From JAWLAT01 sp041395325 (lineage in GTDB: Bacteria > Pseudomonadota > Gammaproteobacteria > Xanthomonadales > SZUA-5): 64,000 nucleotides of DNA. Where the stretch lies: contig JAWLAT010000005.1 in assembly GCA_041395325.1 (NCBI GenBank), forward strand, positions 205,906 to 269,905. The letters are read 5' to 3'. Below are positions 27,891 to 36,577 of this stretch, one piece after another. The notes beneath the pieces were generated by a model. It did no database searches, was not told the origin of the DNA, and saw only the letters and a program-made list of their open reading frames with translations. How positions within the stretch are numbered: position 1 is the stretch's first letter; every line of letters starts with the position of its first letter. The position numbers were made by a program, and so were the translations under genes.

Positions 27891-28721
27891 TCAGATGGGC
27901 TCGGCTGGCAGGTCCGGATGGGCGCCGGCGCGCAGCGCCTTCACCGCGTCGACCAGCTCTCCCACTGGCGGGGGATAGGTCAGATCGCCCATGTGACCGA
28001 GGGCAATGTGCCGGTCCAGCATGATCCTGAAGCCGCATTGCGCAACTTCACGGCAGAACATGAAATCCTCGGACAGCCAGATGGCTTCCGTACGACCATC
28101 GGCAGCGACCTGCTCGCGAACACCGCTCTTGAAATAGGCTCGGTATTCGGGGTGCCGCTGCGCATCGCCTTCATGGGCGCCGAGCCGGTAGTTCGGCGCC
28201 AGGCCTCGATCGGCGAGCGCCGCGAAGACCTCCCGATGAATCAGCATGAAGCCGGTGCCCGCGTGGTCGACCTGCACCAGACCATCGGCATCCACGCTCG
28301 CACCCGGGTGTGGCACCGCGGTGTACTGCAGGCGCAGCCGCTTCTGTGCGTAGGTCGCCGCGACAATGCGATGGCCCCGCTGCCCGTGCTGCCACAGTGC
28401 CAGCACGTGGGCCGGATCGAAGGCGATGTCCGCATCGATGAACAGCAGCCAGTTGAGATCGGTGTCGAGCAGAAAGCGGTTGCTCAGCTTGTTGCGGGCA
28501 CGGTCAATGTGGCTTTCCGTTTCCAGGAACATGCGCCCGCCGACCAGCGGCTGCCGCCGCATCCCGCCATCGCCCGTCGATACATCCACGGCCAGCTCGG
28601 TGCAGGCCCGAATCAGTCCGTTCATGTAGCGCAGCTTGACGTTGCCACCCGCGCACGGGGTGGCAATGACCAGGCGGTCGCGGGTGTCGGGCAGGGTTGG
28701 CAAGGTGGCCGCAGCATTCAT
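27891..28721 (-). CDS. GT-A-fold glycosyltransferase-like protein
   Basis: 276 residues beginning MNAAATLPTLPDTRDRLVIATPCAGGNVKLRYMNGL. WLLFIDADIAFDPAHVLALW contains a D-x-D motif, the metal/nucleotide-sugar site of GT-A enzymes. GTGFMLIHREVF and WLSEDFMFCREVAQCGFRIMLD with LGHMG are typical of the C-terminal half of family-2-like or ANP1-like transferases. The ATG at 28721 has GGGTGA upstream; the frame extends 120 codons further without resemblance. There are no membrane segments, so it is cytosolic. Donor and acceptor are unknown and no glycan cluster surrounds it. Confidence 0.7.
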   Translation of the reverse strand: MNAAATLPTLPDTRDRLVIATPCAGGNVKLRYMNGLIRACTELAVDVSTGDGGMRRQPLVGGRMFLETESHIDRARNKLSNRFLLDTDLNWLLFIDADIAFDPAHVLALWQHGQRGHRIVAATYAQKRLRLQYTAVPHPGASVDADGLVQVDHAGTGFMLIHREVFAALADRGLAPNYRLGAHEGDAQRHPEYRAYFKSGVREQVAADGRTEAIWLSEDFMFCREVAQCGFRIMLDRHIALGHMGDLTYPPPVGELVDAVKALRAGAHPDLPAEPI

Positions 28722-29138
28722 CAGTTCATCACCCAGATTTGATCTCCGGTCATTCTGCCGACTTTTGAGCGACCCCTGCCCGGCTGCGATGCCAACCCGT
28801 GGAACGACTGGATCGTCTGTTGCGCGCCCGGCCATCCATTGTGCGCCGCAGCATCGCGATGGCCTGGGTCGAATTGCAGCCAAGCTGAACATCACTGGGC
28901 TGGTCCGAGCATTGCATTGGCCCGTACCAACCGCACGGTGAGAGATCCCGGGCACTGATCGCAGATGTTCTCTAGGACGATGTTGCAATGGGTACCGACC
29001 TGATGAGGTACTGCGGGTCGGCCGCGAGCAAGATCGTGCCCCGGACGCCGGCACGCCCCTGACCCAAGGCATCGCACCCACGGGCCTGCGGTCCGGACTG
29101 AGCGCGGCAGTTGCTGCCGATCACGAGGAGTTTCAGCG
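28722..29138. other. Intergenic stretch, nothing recognised
   Basis: 417 bases between divergent genes. No credible gene, hairpin or RNA is seen; it should hold both promoters. The last 20 bases contain the ribosome site (GAGGAG) of the next gene. Confidence 0.5.
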
Positions 29139-29747
29139 ATGAGCCACATCACCGTTCTCAACAACACGCCGGAAGTCGTTCGGATTGCGATCTTCAAACA
29201 TGCGGTCGTCAATCCCACGCTGGCCACAACCGCTTGGCGCGTGGCCGAACCGCCGCCTGGCGGTCAGGCAACGGTTACCGTGCCGCCGTCCTATACGATC
29301 TACGGGAAGTACTCCACCGATGCGGCGAATCCATCGCGGCTGGACGCCGAGACCGCGGATGAATCGTTCGCCGAGACTACCGCGGCGTTCTCGATCGAAG
29401 CGGTGAGTTCGCGGGACCAGAACGCGCCCAACGTGGTGATCCGTCGCTACTTCGACGATCTCGTCATGAACGAGGTCCGCATCTTCAACAACTATGGCCT
29501 TGGCGTGCTGACCGCCATTGCCATGGATCGATACCCCATCTTCACGCCGCAGGTCATCTGGCCCGGCGGGCTGTTCATCGAAGATCTCCGCGGGCCACTC
29601 TATGCTGCGCTTGTTTCCCAGCCCACCAATCCAGGGCAGCGACTGATCCAGGAGGAGATTTCGCTGACGCAGGTCGAACTCCTCGAGTCCTCAACGCTGA
29701 TCGTTTCCGGGTCGATCTGGACCGGCTACGCACTGGAAGTGGAGTGA
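29139..29747 (+). CDS. Conserved-looking hypothetical protein
   Basis: 202 residues, no signal peptide, beta-rich. It begins MSHITVLNNTPEVVRIAIFK and contains PPPGGQATVTVPPSYTIYG, APNVVIRRYFDDLVMNEVRI and PQVIWPGGLFIEDLRGPLY. GAGGAG lies 10 bases before the ATG, and codon bias matches neighbours, so it is a real gene. The two halves each look like a beta-sandwich with a proline-glycine turn. I do not recognise a function. Transcribed alone, followed by a convergent amidohydrolase gene. Confidence 0.65.
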   Translation: MSHITVLNNTPEVVRIAIFKHAVVNPTLATTAWRVAEPPPGGQATVTVPPSYTIYGKYSTDAANPSRLDAETADESFAETTAAFSIEAVSSRDQNAPNVVIRRYFDDLVMNEVRIFNNYGLGVLTAIAMDRYPIFTPQVIWPGGLFIEDLRGPLYAALVSQPTNPGQRLIQEEISLTQVELLESSTLIVSGSIWTGYALEVE

Positions 29748-29844
29748 TCTTCAGCACAGGCGCCTGCCTGCCCACAAGTCAGCAACGTTTCCGGCTGGGT
29801 AAGGGACGGGATGTGCGGGCAGCCGGCCGATTTGCATAGCCTGT

Positions 29845-30984
29845 TTATGACCGACCGAACTTCAGACACTCCCGCACCAGATCGATAAAGACCTCGGCCG
29901 CCTGAGCAATCAGCGCATCGGGAAAATCGTAGTCGGGATGGTGCAGTTCAGGGCTGTTTTCTCCAGCGCCGATGCCAAACATCGCGCCGCGGGCGAGTTC
30001 GGTGAAATGCCCGAAATCCTCGGACCAGCGGAATGGCTGGTCCAGCCACTGTGCGCTGCGACCTGCTGCTGCGCAGCGCAGCTGGGCGATGGCCTCGGCT
30101 GCATTGCAGGTGGCGGGGAACACGTCCTGGTAGGCGATGGCATGACGCAGCCCGGACTCCCCGGCAATGCTGGCGACCAAGGCTTCGGCATGGGCCACCA
30201 GGCGCTGCATCGACTCATTGCGCTCGCTGCGCAGGGTCACCCACAGCGAAGCCTGCCCCGGTGCTGTCCCGAAGGCCTGCTCGCCCAGCTTCGCGCCCAC
30301 GACGGTGGCAAAGCAGATCTCGCCCTCAGCGGCCAATCCCGCCGGCAATGACGACAATGCGGCGATCAACCGGCACAGGGCGGGCGCGGGACTGAGACCG
30401 GTTTCCGGCTGCGCGGCATGCGCGGTCTTGCCGATCAGTTCGATGCACATGCCGCGCGAGGCGCAGCTGAATGCGCCTTCGCGCAGCAGCAATTGACCCA
30501 GCGGATAGCCCGGTACGTTGTGCAGGGCGAAACACCAATCCGGCCGCAACGACGCAAAACGCGGATCGGCGACCACCGCAGCCGCACCTTCGCCAGTTTC
30601 CTCGGCGGGCTGGAACAGCAGCACGACGCGACCATGTCGGGGTCTGTGCTGCGCCAGATGGCTGGCCACGGCGGCGAGTATCGCCATGTGGCCATCGTGT
30701 CCGCACTGATGGCCAACGCCCGGGTGCGCCGAGCGGTGCGCGTGCGGCCCCTGGTCCTCGATCGGCAGCGCATCCAGCTCGCAGCGCAGCAACACCGTGG
30801 GACCGGGGTCGGCACCGGCGAAGACGGCCGCCAGGCCCCGACCTCCAAGGCCTGCGACCAATTCGTCCGGCTGCAGATCGCCGAGAAACTGCTGCATGCG
30901 CGCGGCGGTCGCCGATTCGCCGCCAGAGAGTTCCGGATGACGGTGCAACTCGCGGCGAAGCTGGACGATGGGATCGGTCAACAC
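29845..30984 (-). CDS. M20-family amidohydrolase (N-acyl-amino-acid type)
   Basis: 379 residues of the M20D metal-dependent amidohydrolases (hippurate/N-acetyl-amino-acid/IAA-conjugate hydrolases). Seen in order: RRELHRHPELSGGE, LLRCELDALPI, GVGHQCGHDGHMA (metal ligands Cys and His), LFQPAEETGEGA (catalytic Glu pair), FALHNVPGYPLG (His ligand), RGMCIELIGKTAHAAQPETG (dimerisation domain), and ENSPELHHPDYDFPD (final His ligand). The start is the GTG at 30984 with AGGA 5 bases upstream. No signal, hence cytosolic. Divergent from a lipoprotein gene 89 bases away. Substrate not predictable. Confidence 0.92.
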   Translation of the reverse strand: MLTDPIVQLRRELHRHPELSGGESATAARMQQFLGDLQPDELVAGLGGRGLAAVFAGADPGPTVLLRCELDALPIEDQGPHAHRSAHPGVGHQCGHDGHMAILAAVASHLAQHRPRHGRVVLLFQPAEETGEGAAAVVADPRFASLRPDWCFALHNVPGYPLGQLLLREGAFSCASRGMCIELIGKTAHAAQPETGLSPAPALCRLIAALSSLPAGLAAEGEICFATVVGAKLGEQAFGTAPGQASLWVTLRSERNESMQRLVAHAEALVASIAGESGLRHAIAYQDVFPATCNAAEAIAQLRCAAAGRSAQWLDQPFRWSEDFGHFTELARGAMFGIGAGENSPELHHPDYDFPDALIAQAAEVFIDLVRECLKFGRS

Positions 30985-31073
30985 GGTTCCTGCCGAAACT
31001 TGAGCGAGATGGACCGATTTTTCACGGGCTTCCGTTGTGCATCGTTACACAACCGCAGACGGAGGATTGCGCC

Positions 31074-32006
31074 ATGCGAAGCACAATGATGCTGGTCCTG
31101 TGTTGTCTGGCTGGATGCGCTGCTGCCAACAGCCCGGAACAACTTGCACAGGAGGTTCAGGCCGCGCTGGATCGGGGTGATCTCGAGGGTTTCGCCGCGC
31201 ATGTCGACTTCACCGGCACACCGGCGCTGTTCCAGGAAATGCTGCTGGAGACAGTCGTCGAGTGCAGTAGCGCCATGCGTTGCACCGTATCGCTGACCGA
31301 GGCCGACAGCGACTTCGACGCCCGCCTTGCCCGATTGGCTGAGGAGGGTATCGAACTGGCGCATCCGGTCGCCGGCCTGCTCGAGATCAAGGCCGAAGCG
31401 CGCCAACCCGGCGATCAGGCGATGCCCGCCAGCACCTCGAGTGCGCCCTATGCGCTGGTCGAGGGCCGCTACCGGATCATCAATGGCCGCTACACCGCCA
31501 CCAGATTGGCCGAGTTGCAGGCCACCAGCGCCCTGGATGCGGTCAAGGCCACCTTGCAGCGTGGCGTACTCGATCCAGCCACCATGGAAGTGATACCAGA
31601 CTGGTCGTCTCAGGCCCTGTCTCTGGCCGAGGGTGGTGGCGAAGTCGGCGAAGCCTGGCTGGCCCGCATCGAGGCGGTCAGCGCCGCCGTCCAGGCGGGC
31701 GACCCGGACGCTGCCTGGGAGGCTTCCGGGGCATGGGGTCGGCGCATCCTCTCCCCGACCGACTATTTCGGCAACCCGATTCCCATGGAGGTCCGCAAAC
31801 GCCTGCTGCGGACGGAGGCGCTGGGCATGGTGGCCACGGCCCAGGTTCTGGCCGGCTTCCAGTTGGACGACCTGGCACTGCTGGTGATCGAGGGCCGGAA
31901 CGGCGCGGGAAACACCTTGCGCGGTGCCATGTTCGTCAAGCGTACCGAACTGGGCTGGGACCACGCCGGCACCGGCGACCATCTGATCGAGATTCCGGCT
32001 GGTTGA
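31074..32006 (+). CDS. Hypothetical lipoprotein
   Basis: 310 residues starting MRSTMMLVLCCLAGCAAANS; LAGC is a standard lipobox, so it is probably attached to a membrane in the envelope. The rest is soluble and helical-rich (EQLAQEVQAALDRGDLEGF), with two parts that look like internal repeats of the pattern VQAALDRGD/VSAAVQAGDPD, then LLVIEGRNGAGNTLRGAMFV. GGAGG 8 bases before the ATG at 31074 decides the start; the frame is open much further upstream on the opposite side of the amidohydrolase gene, but that is antisense. No family recognised. Confidence 0.72.
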   Translation: MRSTMMLVLCCLAGCAAANSPEQLAQEVQAALDRGDLEGFAAHVDFTGTPALFQEMLLETVVECSSAMRCTVSLTEADSDFDARLARLAEEGIELAHPVAGLLEIKAEARQPGDQAMPASTSSAPYALVEGRYRIINGRYTATRLAELQATSALDAVKATLQRGVLDPATMEVIPDWSSQALSLAEGGGEVGEAWLARIEAVSAAVQAGDPDAAWEASGAWGRRILSPTDYFGNPIPMEVRKRLLRTEALGMVATAQVLAGFQLDDLALLVIEGRNGAGNTLRGAMFVKRTELGWDHAGTGDHLIEIPAG

Positions 32007-32154
32007 GCCTGGCGCCGTCCCGGCCAGGCTGGTCGCAATGCGCTCCCGCGCCAGCCCGGCGGCCACTCCGCTATCCGCCGTGGCCAGGCCGAAAGCGCTC
32101 GCTGCCCGCATTTGTTGGAGAATGCGGTCATCGAGGCGTGTCAGGAGCGGTCGG

Positions 32155-32736
32155 GTGGCTGAACTGACCGAGTTGATCGGCAAGGCGCGCGACGGCGATG
32201 CGCGAGCGGCCGAACAGTTGTTCGCCAGTGTCTACCAGGATTTGCGGCGGATGGCGGGCCGGCAGCTTCGGCACTGCCGCAACGGCGGCCTGGGCGATAC
32301 CTCGCTGGTCCACGAAGCCTGGTTTCGCCTGGGTCGGCCCGAGGCACTGGGTCTGAAAGACCGCCAGCATTTCTACGCGGTGGCGGCGCGGGTGATGCGC
32401 CAGATCGCCATCGATCATGCCCGCCAGCGGCTTGCAGACAAGCGCGGCAATGGCGCGGCGATGGTCGATCTGGACGCGGTCGCTGAGGTCGCGGATGCAC
32501 CGAACGAGCCGGAGCTGGTACTGAGCGTTCACGCGGCCCTGGAAGCACTGGAAGCGGTCGACGCCCGCCTGGCGCAGCTGGTGGAGCTGCGCTTCTACGC
32601 CGGCATGAGCGCAGAAGAAGCCGCCTCAGTGATGGACCTGTCACTGACCACCGTCAAGCGCGACTGGCGCAAGGCCCGCGCCTTTCTGCTGAGTCGGCTC
32701 GGCGAGCTCGCGCTGGCTGACGATGAGCCGGGCTGA
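32155..32736 (+). CDS. ECF-type RNA polymerase sigma factor (TIGR02999/ECF43-like)
   Basis: 193 residues from the GTG at 32155, which has AGGAG 7 bases upstream. Region 2 shows EQLFASVYQDLRRMAGRQL and YAVAARVMRQIAIDHARQRLADKRG; region 4 shows LVELRFYAGMSAEEAASVMDLSLTTVKRDWRKARAFL. This arrangement fits the family whose members are encoded next to Ser/Thr kinases and, in the best-studied case (EcfP/PknT of Vibrio parahaemolyticus), are activated by phosphorylation rather than by an anti-sigma factor. Here no anti-sigma gene is present and a kinase starts 5 bases downstream, which supports the same logic. Confidence 0.9.
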   Translation: MAELTELIGKARDGDARAAEQLFASVYQDLRRMAGRQLRHCRNGGLGDTSLVHEAWFRLGRPEALGLKDRQHFYAVAARVMRQIAIDHARQRLADKRGNGAAMVDLDAVAEVADAPNEPELVLSVHAALEALEAVDARLAQLVELRFYAGMSAEEAASVMDLSLTTVKRDWRKARAFLLSRLGELALADDEPG

Positions 32737-32741
32737 GTCCG

Positions 32742-35324
32742 ATGACGCCGGTCGAAAGGCAGGCCCGTGCCCTGGCGCTGTTCGACCAGCTGGTCGAACT
32801 GTCGGCCCCTGAGCGCGCACGGCAACTGCAGTCCTGGGACGACGAAGATGCGGCGCTGGCCACAGAGCTGCGGCGCCTGCTGGACGCTGACGCGCTGACA
32901 CATCAGCCGCTGGATCGCGGCATGGCGACCGAGCGTGTCGACTCGCGCGACGAGGCCGACAGTGCCAGCTGGACCCGAGCCAGGGCCGGCTCCAGCTACG
33001 GCGGCTTTGTGCTGAGCACCTTGATCGGCCGCGGCGGGATGGGCGAAGTCTGGTTGGCCGAACGCGAGCAGGAGGGTTTCGTCCAGCGGGTGGCCCTGAA
33101 GCTGCTGCGTTCGGGGTTGGACAGTGATGATCTGCTGCGCCGTTTCCTGCAGGAACGCAGGATCCTGGCCGAACTGTCGCATCCCCACATTGCCCGCTTC
33201 ATCGACGGCGGGGTCGGTCCGGACGGCCAACCCTGGTATGCGATGGACTTTGTTGAGGGTGAGCCGATCACCCAGCATGCGGCGAACCATGCCCTGTCGG
33301 TCCGCGAGCGCGTCGAACTGTTGCTGGAGGTCGCCGAGACAGTGGCCTACGCGCAATCACGGATGGTCGTGCACCGCGATCTGAAACCCTCGAACATCCT
33401 GGTCAGCGCGCAGGGACGCGCCCATCTGCTGGACTTCGGGATCGCCAAACTGCTGCAGCCCGAACGCGATCACCACGACACCATGACCGGGCTGACTGCC
33501 ATGTCGCCTGCCTATGCAGCGCCCGAGCAGATCCTCGACCAGCCAGTCAGTGCGGCCACCGATGTCTATGCGCTGGGCCTGCTGCTGTACGAATTGCTCA
33601 CCGGTCGGCTGCCGCACGAACGCGCCGAGCTGCCGCTGACGGCCCTGGCCGCCGAGGTCACGCAGGAGCGCTTCGAGCGTCCCAGTCAGCAGCTGCGCCA
33701 GGCGACGACAATGCCCGCCGGGATCGACCGCCAGCACTTCCTGCGCGACCTGCAGAGAGACCTGGACGCCATTGTCATGATGGCCCTGCGGCCGGAACCC
33801 GCGCGCCGCTATCCGACCGCAGCGGCGCTGGCCGACGATCTGCGCCGCTGGCTGCAGGGCCGCTCGGTATTGGCTGCGGGCGACAGCGCCAGCTACCGGC
33901 TCGGCAAGCTGCTGCGCCGCCATCGCGTCGCCGTGACGGCCGCCGCGCTGGTGCTGGTCGCTCTACTGGGCGGTCTCGGCGCCGCGCTGTGGCAGGCGCA
34001 ACGCGCCGAAGCCGAGGCACAGCGGGCGTCGAAGAGCCTGGCGTTTCTGACCGGCCTGTTCCGCGGCGGAGATCCGCGTTCGGGTTTGCAGGTCGACAGC
34101 GTCGACGAGTTGCTGGCACTGGGCGCGCAGCGCGCCGAAAAGGATCTGGGCGATGATCCGCTGCTGCAGGGCATGGTCATGCTCAGGCTGGCTGAAGTGC
34201 GCGCCAACCGGCGTGAGTTCGGTGCGGCCGAACCGTTGATCGAGCGCGCACTGTCCCTGCTCGAACCGCGCCTGGCCGATGATGATCTGCGCTTGGCCAA
34301 TGCCTGGTATGTGGCTGGGATGATTCACGAAGGCGCCGCTCGCAGCGAACAGGCCGAACCGCTGTTGCGGCGGTCGGCGGCCAGCTACGCCAGCGCCGGC
34401 CTGCTGGCGGAGGAAGCCGGTGCGCTGTCGGTACTGGCCGGCAGCCTGCGGCGCACACGCGATATCCCCGCCGCATTGCAACTGCAGCGCGAAGTGCTGG
34501 GCAAGCTGGAAGCCAGCCTCGGACCGGACCACCACCAGACGGCGCTGGCGCGATCGGATCTGGCCACCTTTGCCGAAGATGCCGGCGACTACGAACTGGC
34601 CGAATCCAGTCAGCGACAGGCACTGGCGGTATTCGAGACGCTCGGTCGCAGCGGCGATCCGGCGCGGGCGCACGGGATGTTCGTGCTCGCCGGACTGCTG
34701 GACCGGGTGGGTCGAGCCGAGGAAGCTGGGCCCCTGTTCGAATCCAGCATTGCGCTGATGGAATCGCTCTATGGTCCGGACAGCGAGCCCGTGGCCAGCG
34801 CCCGCTTCTCGCAGGGGATCTATCTGCTCGGCCAGCAGCAACTGGCGGCCGCCGAGCAGGCCTTTCGCCGCACCGCCGAGCATTCGCAGGTCAATCCGGT
34901 GCTGCGTGCCCACGCGCAGCGCTATCTCGGCATCGCGCTGCGCGATCAGGGCCAGCTGGTTGCGGCGATCGAGCAGCTGCAGCTGGCCGAGCAGGCCTAC
35001 CGCGAGCTGGGCGGAACGGCCCTGGAATTGCAGGCCGCCCGAGCGGGTGCCGATCGCGGGCATGCGCTGGTGCTGAGCGGAGAGATCGACGCCGGCATCG
35101 AACTGCTGCGCGCGTCCCTGGCCGGGATACGACAGGTGCGCGGCGACCGTCATGCGGAGCTGATCCTGCCCGGCATTCAGCTTGGTCAGGCCCTCGCCGC
35201 ACAAGGTCAGATCGCGCCGGCGAGCGCCGAACTGGAATCCGCACTGGCGCTCGCGCTCGAATTGCTGGGCACGGACCATCCACGAACCGAGGTTGCCCGG
35301 CAAGCGCTGGCCGCAGTGCGCTGA
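32742..35324 (+). CDS. Ser/Thr protein kinase with transmembrane segment and TPR domain
   Basis: 860 residues. Kinase domain about 85-370: G-loop LIGRGGMGEVWLAE, VALKLL with the ATP Lys, VHRDLKPSNILV (catalytic loop), DFGIAKLL, and SPAYAAPEQ. A transmembrane helix (VTAAALVLVALLGGLGAALW) lies near 395-415, followed by TPR-like helical repeats to the end (LLRLAEVRANRREFGAAEPL-type units). It starts 5 bases after the sigma gene, so co-translated. Likely role: sense a signal through the C-terminal helical domain and phosphorylate the sigma factor. The C-terminal domain side of the membrane cannot be read directly but should be periplasmic. Confidence 0.93.
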   Translation: MTPVERQARALALFDQLVELSAPERARQLQSWDDEDAALATELRRLLDADALTHQPLDRGMATERVDSRDEADSASWTRARAGSSYGGFVLSTLIGRGGMGEVWLAEREQEGFVQRVALKLLRSGLDSDDLLRRFLQERRILAELSHPHIARFIDGGVGPDGQPWYAMDFVEGEPITQHAANHALSVRERVELLLEVAETVAYAQSRMVVHRDLKPSNILVSAQGRAHLLDFGIAKLLQPERDHHDTMTGLTAMSPAYAAPEQILDQPVSAATDVYALGLLLYELLTGRLPHERAELPLTALAAEVTQERFERPSQQLRQATTMPAGIDRQHFLRDLQRDLDAIVMMALRPEPARRYPTAAALADDLRRWLQGRSVLAAGDSASYRLGKLLRRHRVAVTAAALVLVALLGGLGAALWQAQRAEAEAQRASKSLAFLTGLFRGGDPRSGLQVDSVDELLALGAQRAEKDLGDDPLLQGMVMLRLAEVRANRREFGAAEPLIERALSLLEPRLADDDLRLANAWYVAGMIHEGAARSEQAEPLLRRSAASYASAGLLAEEAGALSVLAGSLRRTRDIPAALQLQREVLGKLEASLGPDHHQTALARSDLATFAEDAGDYELAESSQRQALAVFETLGRSGDPARAHGMFVLAGLLDRVGRAEEAGPLFESSIALMESLYGPDSEPVASARFSQGIYLLGQQQLAAAEQAFRRTAEHSQVNPVLRAHAQRYLGIALRDQGQLVAAIEQLQLAEQAYRELGGTALELQAARAGADRGHALVLSGEIDAGIELLRASLAGIRQVRGDRHAELILPGIQLGQALAAQGQIAPASAELESALALALELLGTDHPRTEVARQALAAVR

Positions 35325-35471
35325 AGCGCCTGTAGTGGGCAACTGGCCGCTTGAGCGCCACCCGACGGCGTCACCAGCCTCCAAGGCTTCAGTCCACGTG
35401 CTCAAGCGCGATTCGAGCGCCAGATCGGAGCTGCCACTGCCCCGTGACTCGGACAGCTCAGAGGCAAAGCG

Positions 35472-35520
35472 CAACCCCCTCCCGGCCTCCCCCTCCACCG
35501 CTACGCGGCGCAAGGGGAGG
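35472..35520. repeat. GC-rich intergenic repeat, copy 1
   Basis: The C-rich strand is shown here; its complement contains CTTGCGCCGC followed by a G-rich tract. It matches copy 2 at 35707-35749 in inverted orientation, with core CTTGCGCCGC and GGAGGGG. Confidence 0.55.
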
Positions 35521-35706
35521 AGACAAGCTGCACAACTACGCTGCCACGGGCAGTCACCAAACGGAGGTCAGCGAAGCTGCCGGCGTCGATCGCCGAATAC
35601 GGTCGAGTTGTTGCAGTCCGTCATGAAAAGCGGCTGAGCCGGGCTGCCACCACAAGCTCCCAGAGCAACCGAACTGGGCTACCGCCGACAAGTGGCGCAC
35701 TTGGAC

Positions 35707-35749
35707 TCCCTCACTTGCGCCGCAGGCGGAGGGGAGGGTTGGGGAGGGG
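35707..35749. repeat. GC-rich intergenic repeat, copy 2 (inverted)
   Basis: CTTGCGCCGCAGGCGGAGGG followed by further G-rich sequence, inverted relative to copy 1. The pair encloses about 190 bases of non-coding DNA. Confidence 0.55.
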
Positions 35750-35932
35750 TCGATCTGGGCGCAACATCGGATCCGTGAATCCGCGGCGCCACGGATTTCC
35801 GGAATCGGACGTCGTACACATGCCGCATCGCCGCGACCTCGCCGTCTTCGTCGGGGCCGTAGCCCCTTTCTCCCGACATGAACCGGTTTTCTCTCCGATT
35901 ACGTGGGGACCTCTGTGACCGGGAGAATTCTC

Positions 35933-36457
35933 ATGTGGACGATCACTCGAGTACTGATATGGCCGGCGGTCGTGGCACTGGTCAGCGCTGTGCCCGAGTT
36001 GGCGAACGGCCAGGCACTCGGCACCGCCTTCACCTACCAGGGCCAGCTGACCGAGTCCGGCCAGCCCGCCACCGGTCTGTATGACTTGCCGACCTGCCTG
36101 CTTGACTCGCCCACCAATCCGCCCATCGCCTGCGCGCCGGGTTTCGCCGATGGACCGGTCGAGAATGCACTGTTCGCCCACGCTGTCGATGCCCTACCAG
36201 TGCTCGATGCGACCGCGCTGGCAGTACCTGCAGGAACGACTTTCGCAGTATCCCGTCAGGTGATCTCAGGCGGCGGCGGTCATTCCAGCGGCGGCGTCTA
36301 CACGATCAACGGAACCATCGGTCAGCCCGATGCCGATCCGCTGCAGCCTTCCAGCGGCGGCCTGTTTGCGATCACGGGAGGATTCTGGACTCGCAGCGGC
36401 CCTGCGGTGCCGCCGATCGACGCGCTGTTTGCCAACGGTTTCGAGACGCCGCCATGA
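35933..36457 (+). CDS. Chimeric exported protein with duplicated N-terminus and C-terminal tag
   Basis: 174 residues from ATG 35933 (GGGAG upstream). The signal peptide is MWTITRVLIWPAVVALVSAV. The next part, FTYQGQLTESGQPATGLYDL to about VENALF, is nearly the same as the beginning of the gene at 37921, leader included. After about residue 85 the similarity stops, and the rest carries SGGGGHSSGGVYTINGTIGQ and GLFAITGGFW, a short domain common in exported proteins that end with sorting signals. The end is ALFANGFETPP, the shared tag. It looks like a fusion of a duplicated N-terminus with an unrelated C-terminal module. Confidence 0.72.
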   Translation: MWTITRVLIWPAVVALVSAVPELANGQALGTAFTYQGQLTESGQPATGLYDLPTCLLDSPTNPPIACAPGFADGPVENALFAHAVDALPVLDATALAVPAGTTFAVSRQVISGGGGHSSGGVYTINGTIGQPDADPLQPSSGGLFAITGGFWTRSGPAVPPIDALFANGFETPP

Positions 36458-36577
36458 CCACTGCCAGACCTGGTCTTCGCGGCCACGGGCCCGAGCTTGC
36501 CGAACGCGACGGATCGCCATCCATCGGCTCGACCAACCTTGTGGCGGCACATTGAGCGTGGCCAAGGACACACGACC

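Larger units (their letters stand above)
35325..35932. other. Intergenic stretch with inverted GC-rich repeats
   Basis: 608 bases without a convincing gene. It holds two inverted copies of a G-rich/C-rich repeat (35472-35520 and 35707-35749), a hairpin ATCCGTG/CACGGAT near 35769-35794, and from about 35880 the leader that is duplicated at about 37865-37920. Confidence 0.5.

Noticed and set aside
33963..35513. Minus-strand 516-codon frame opposite the kinase TPR region
   Set aside because: Shadow of a well-supported kinase gene.
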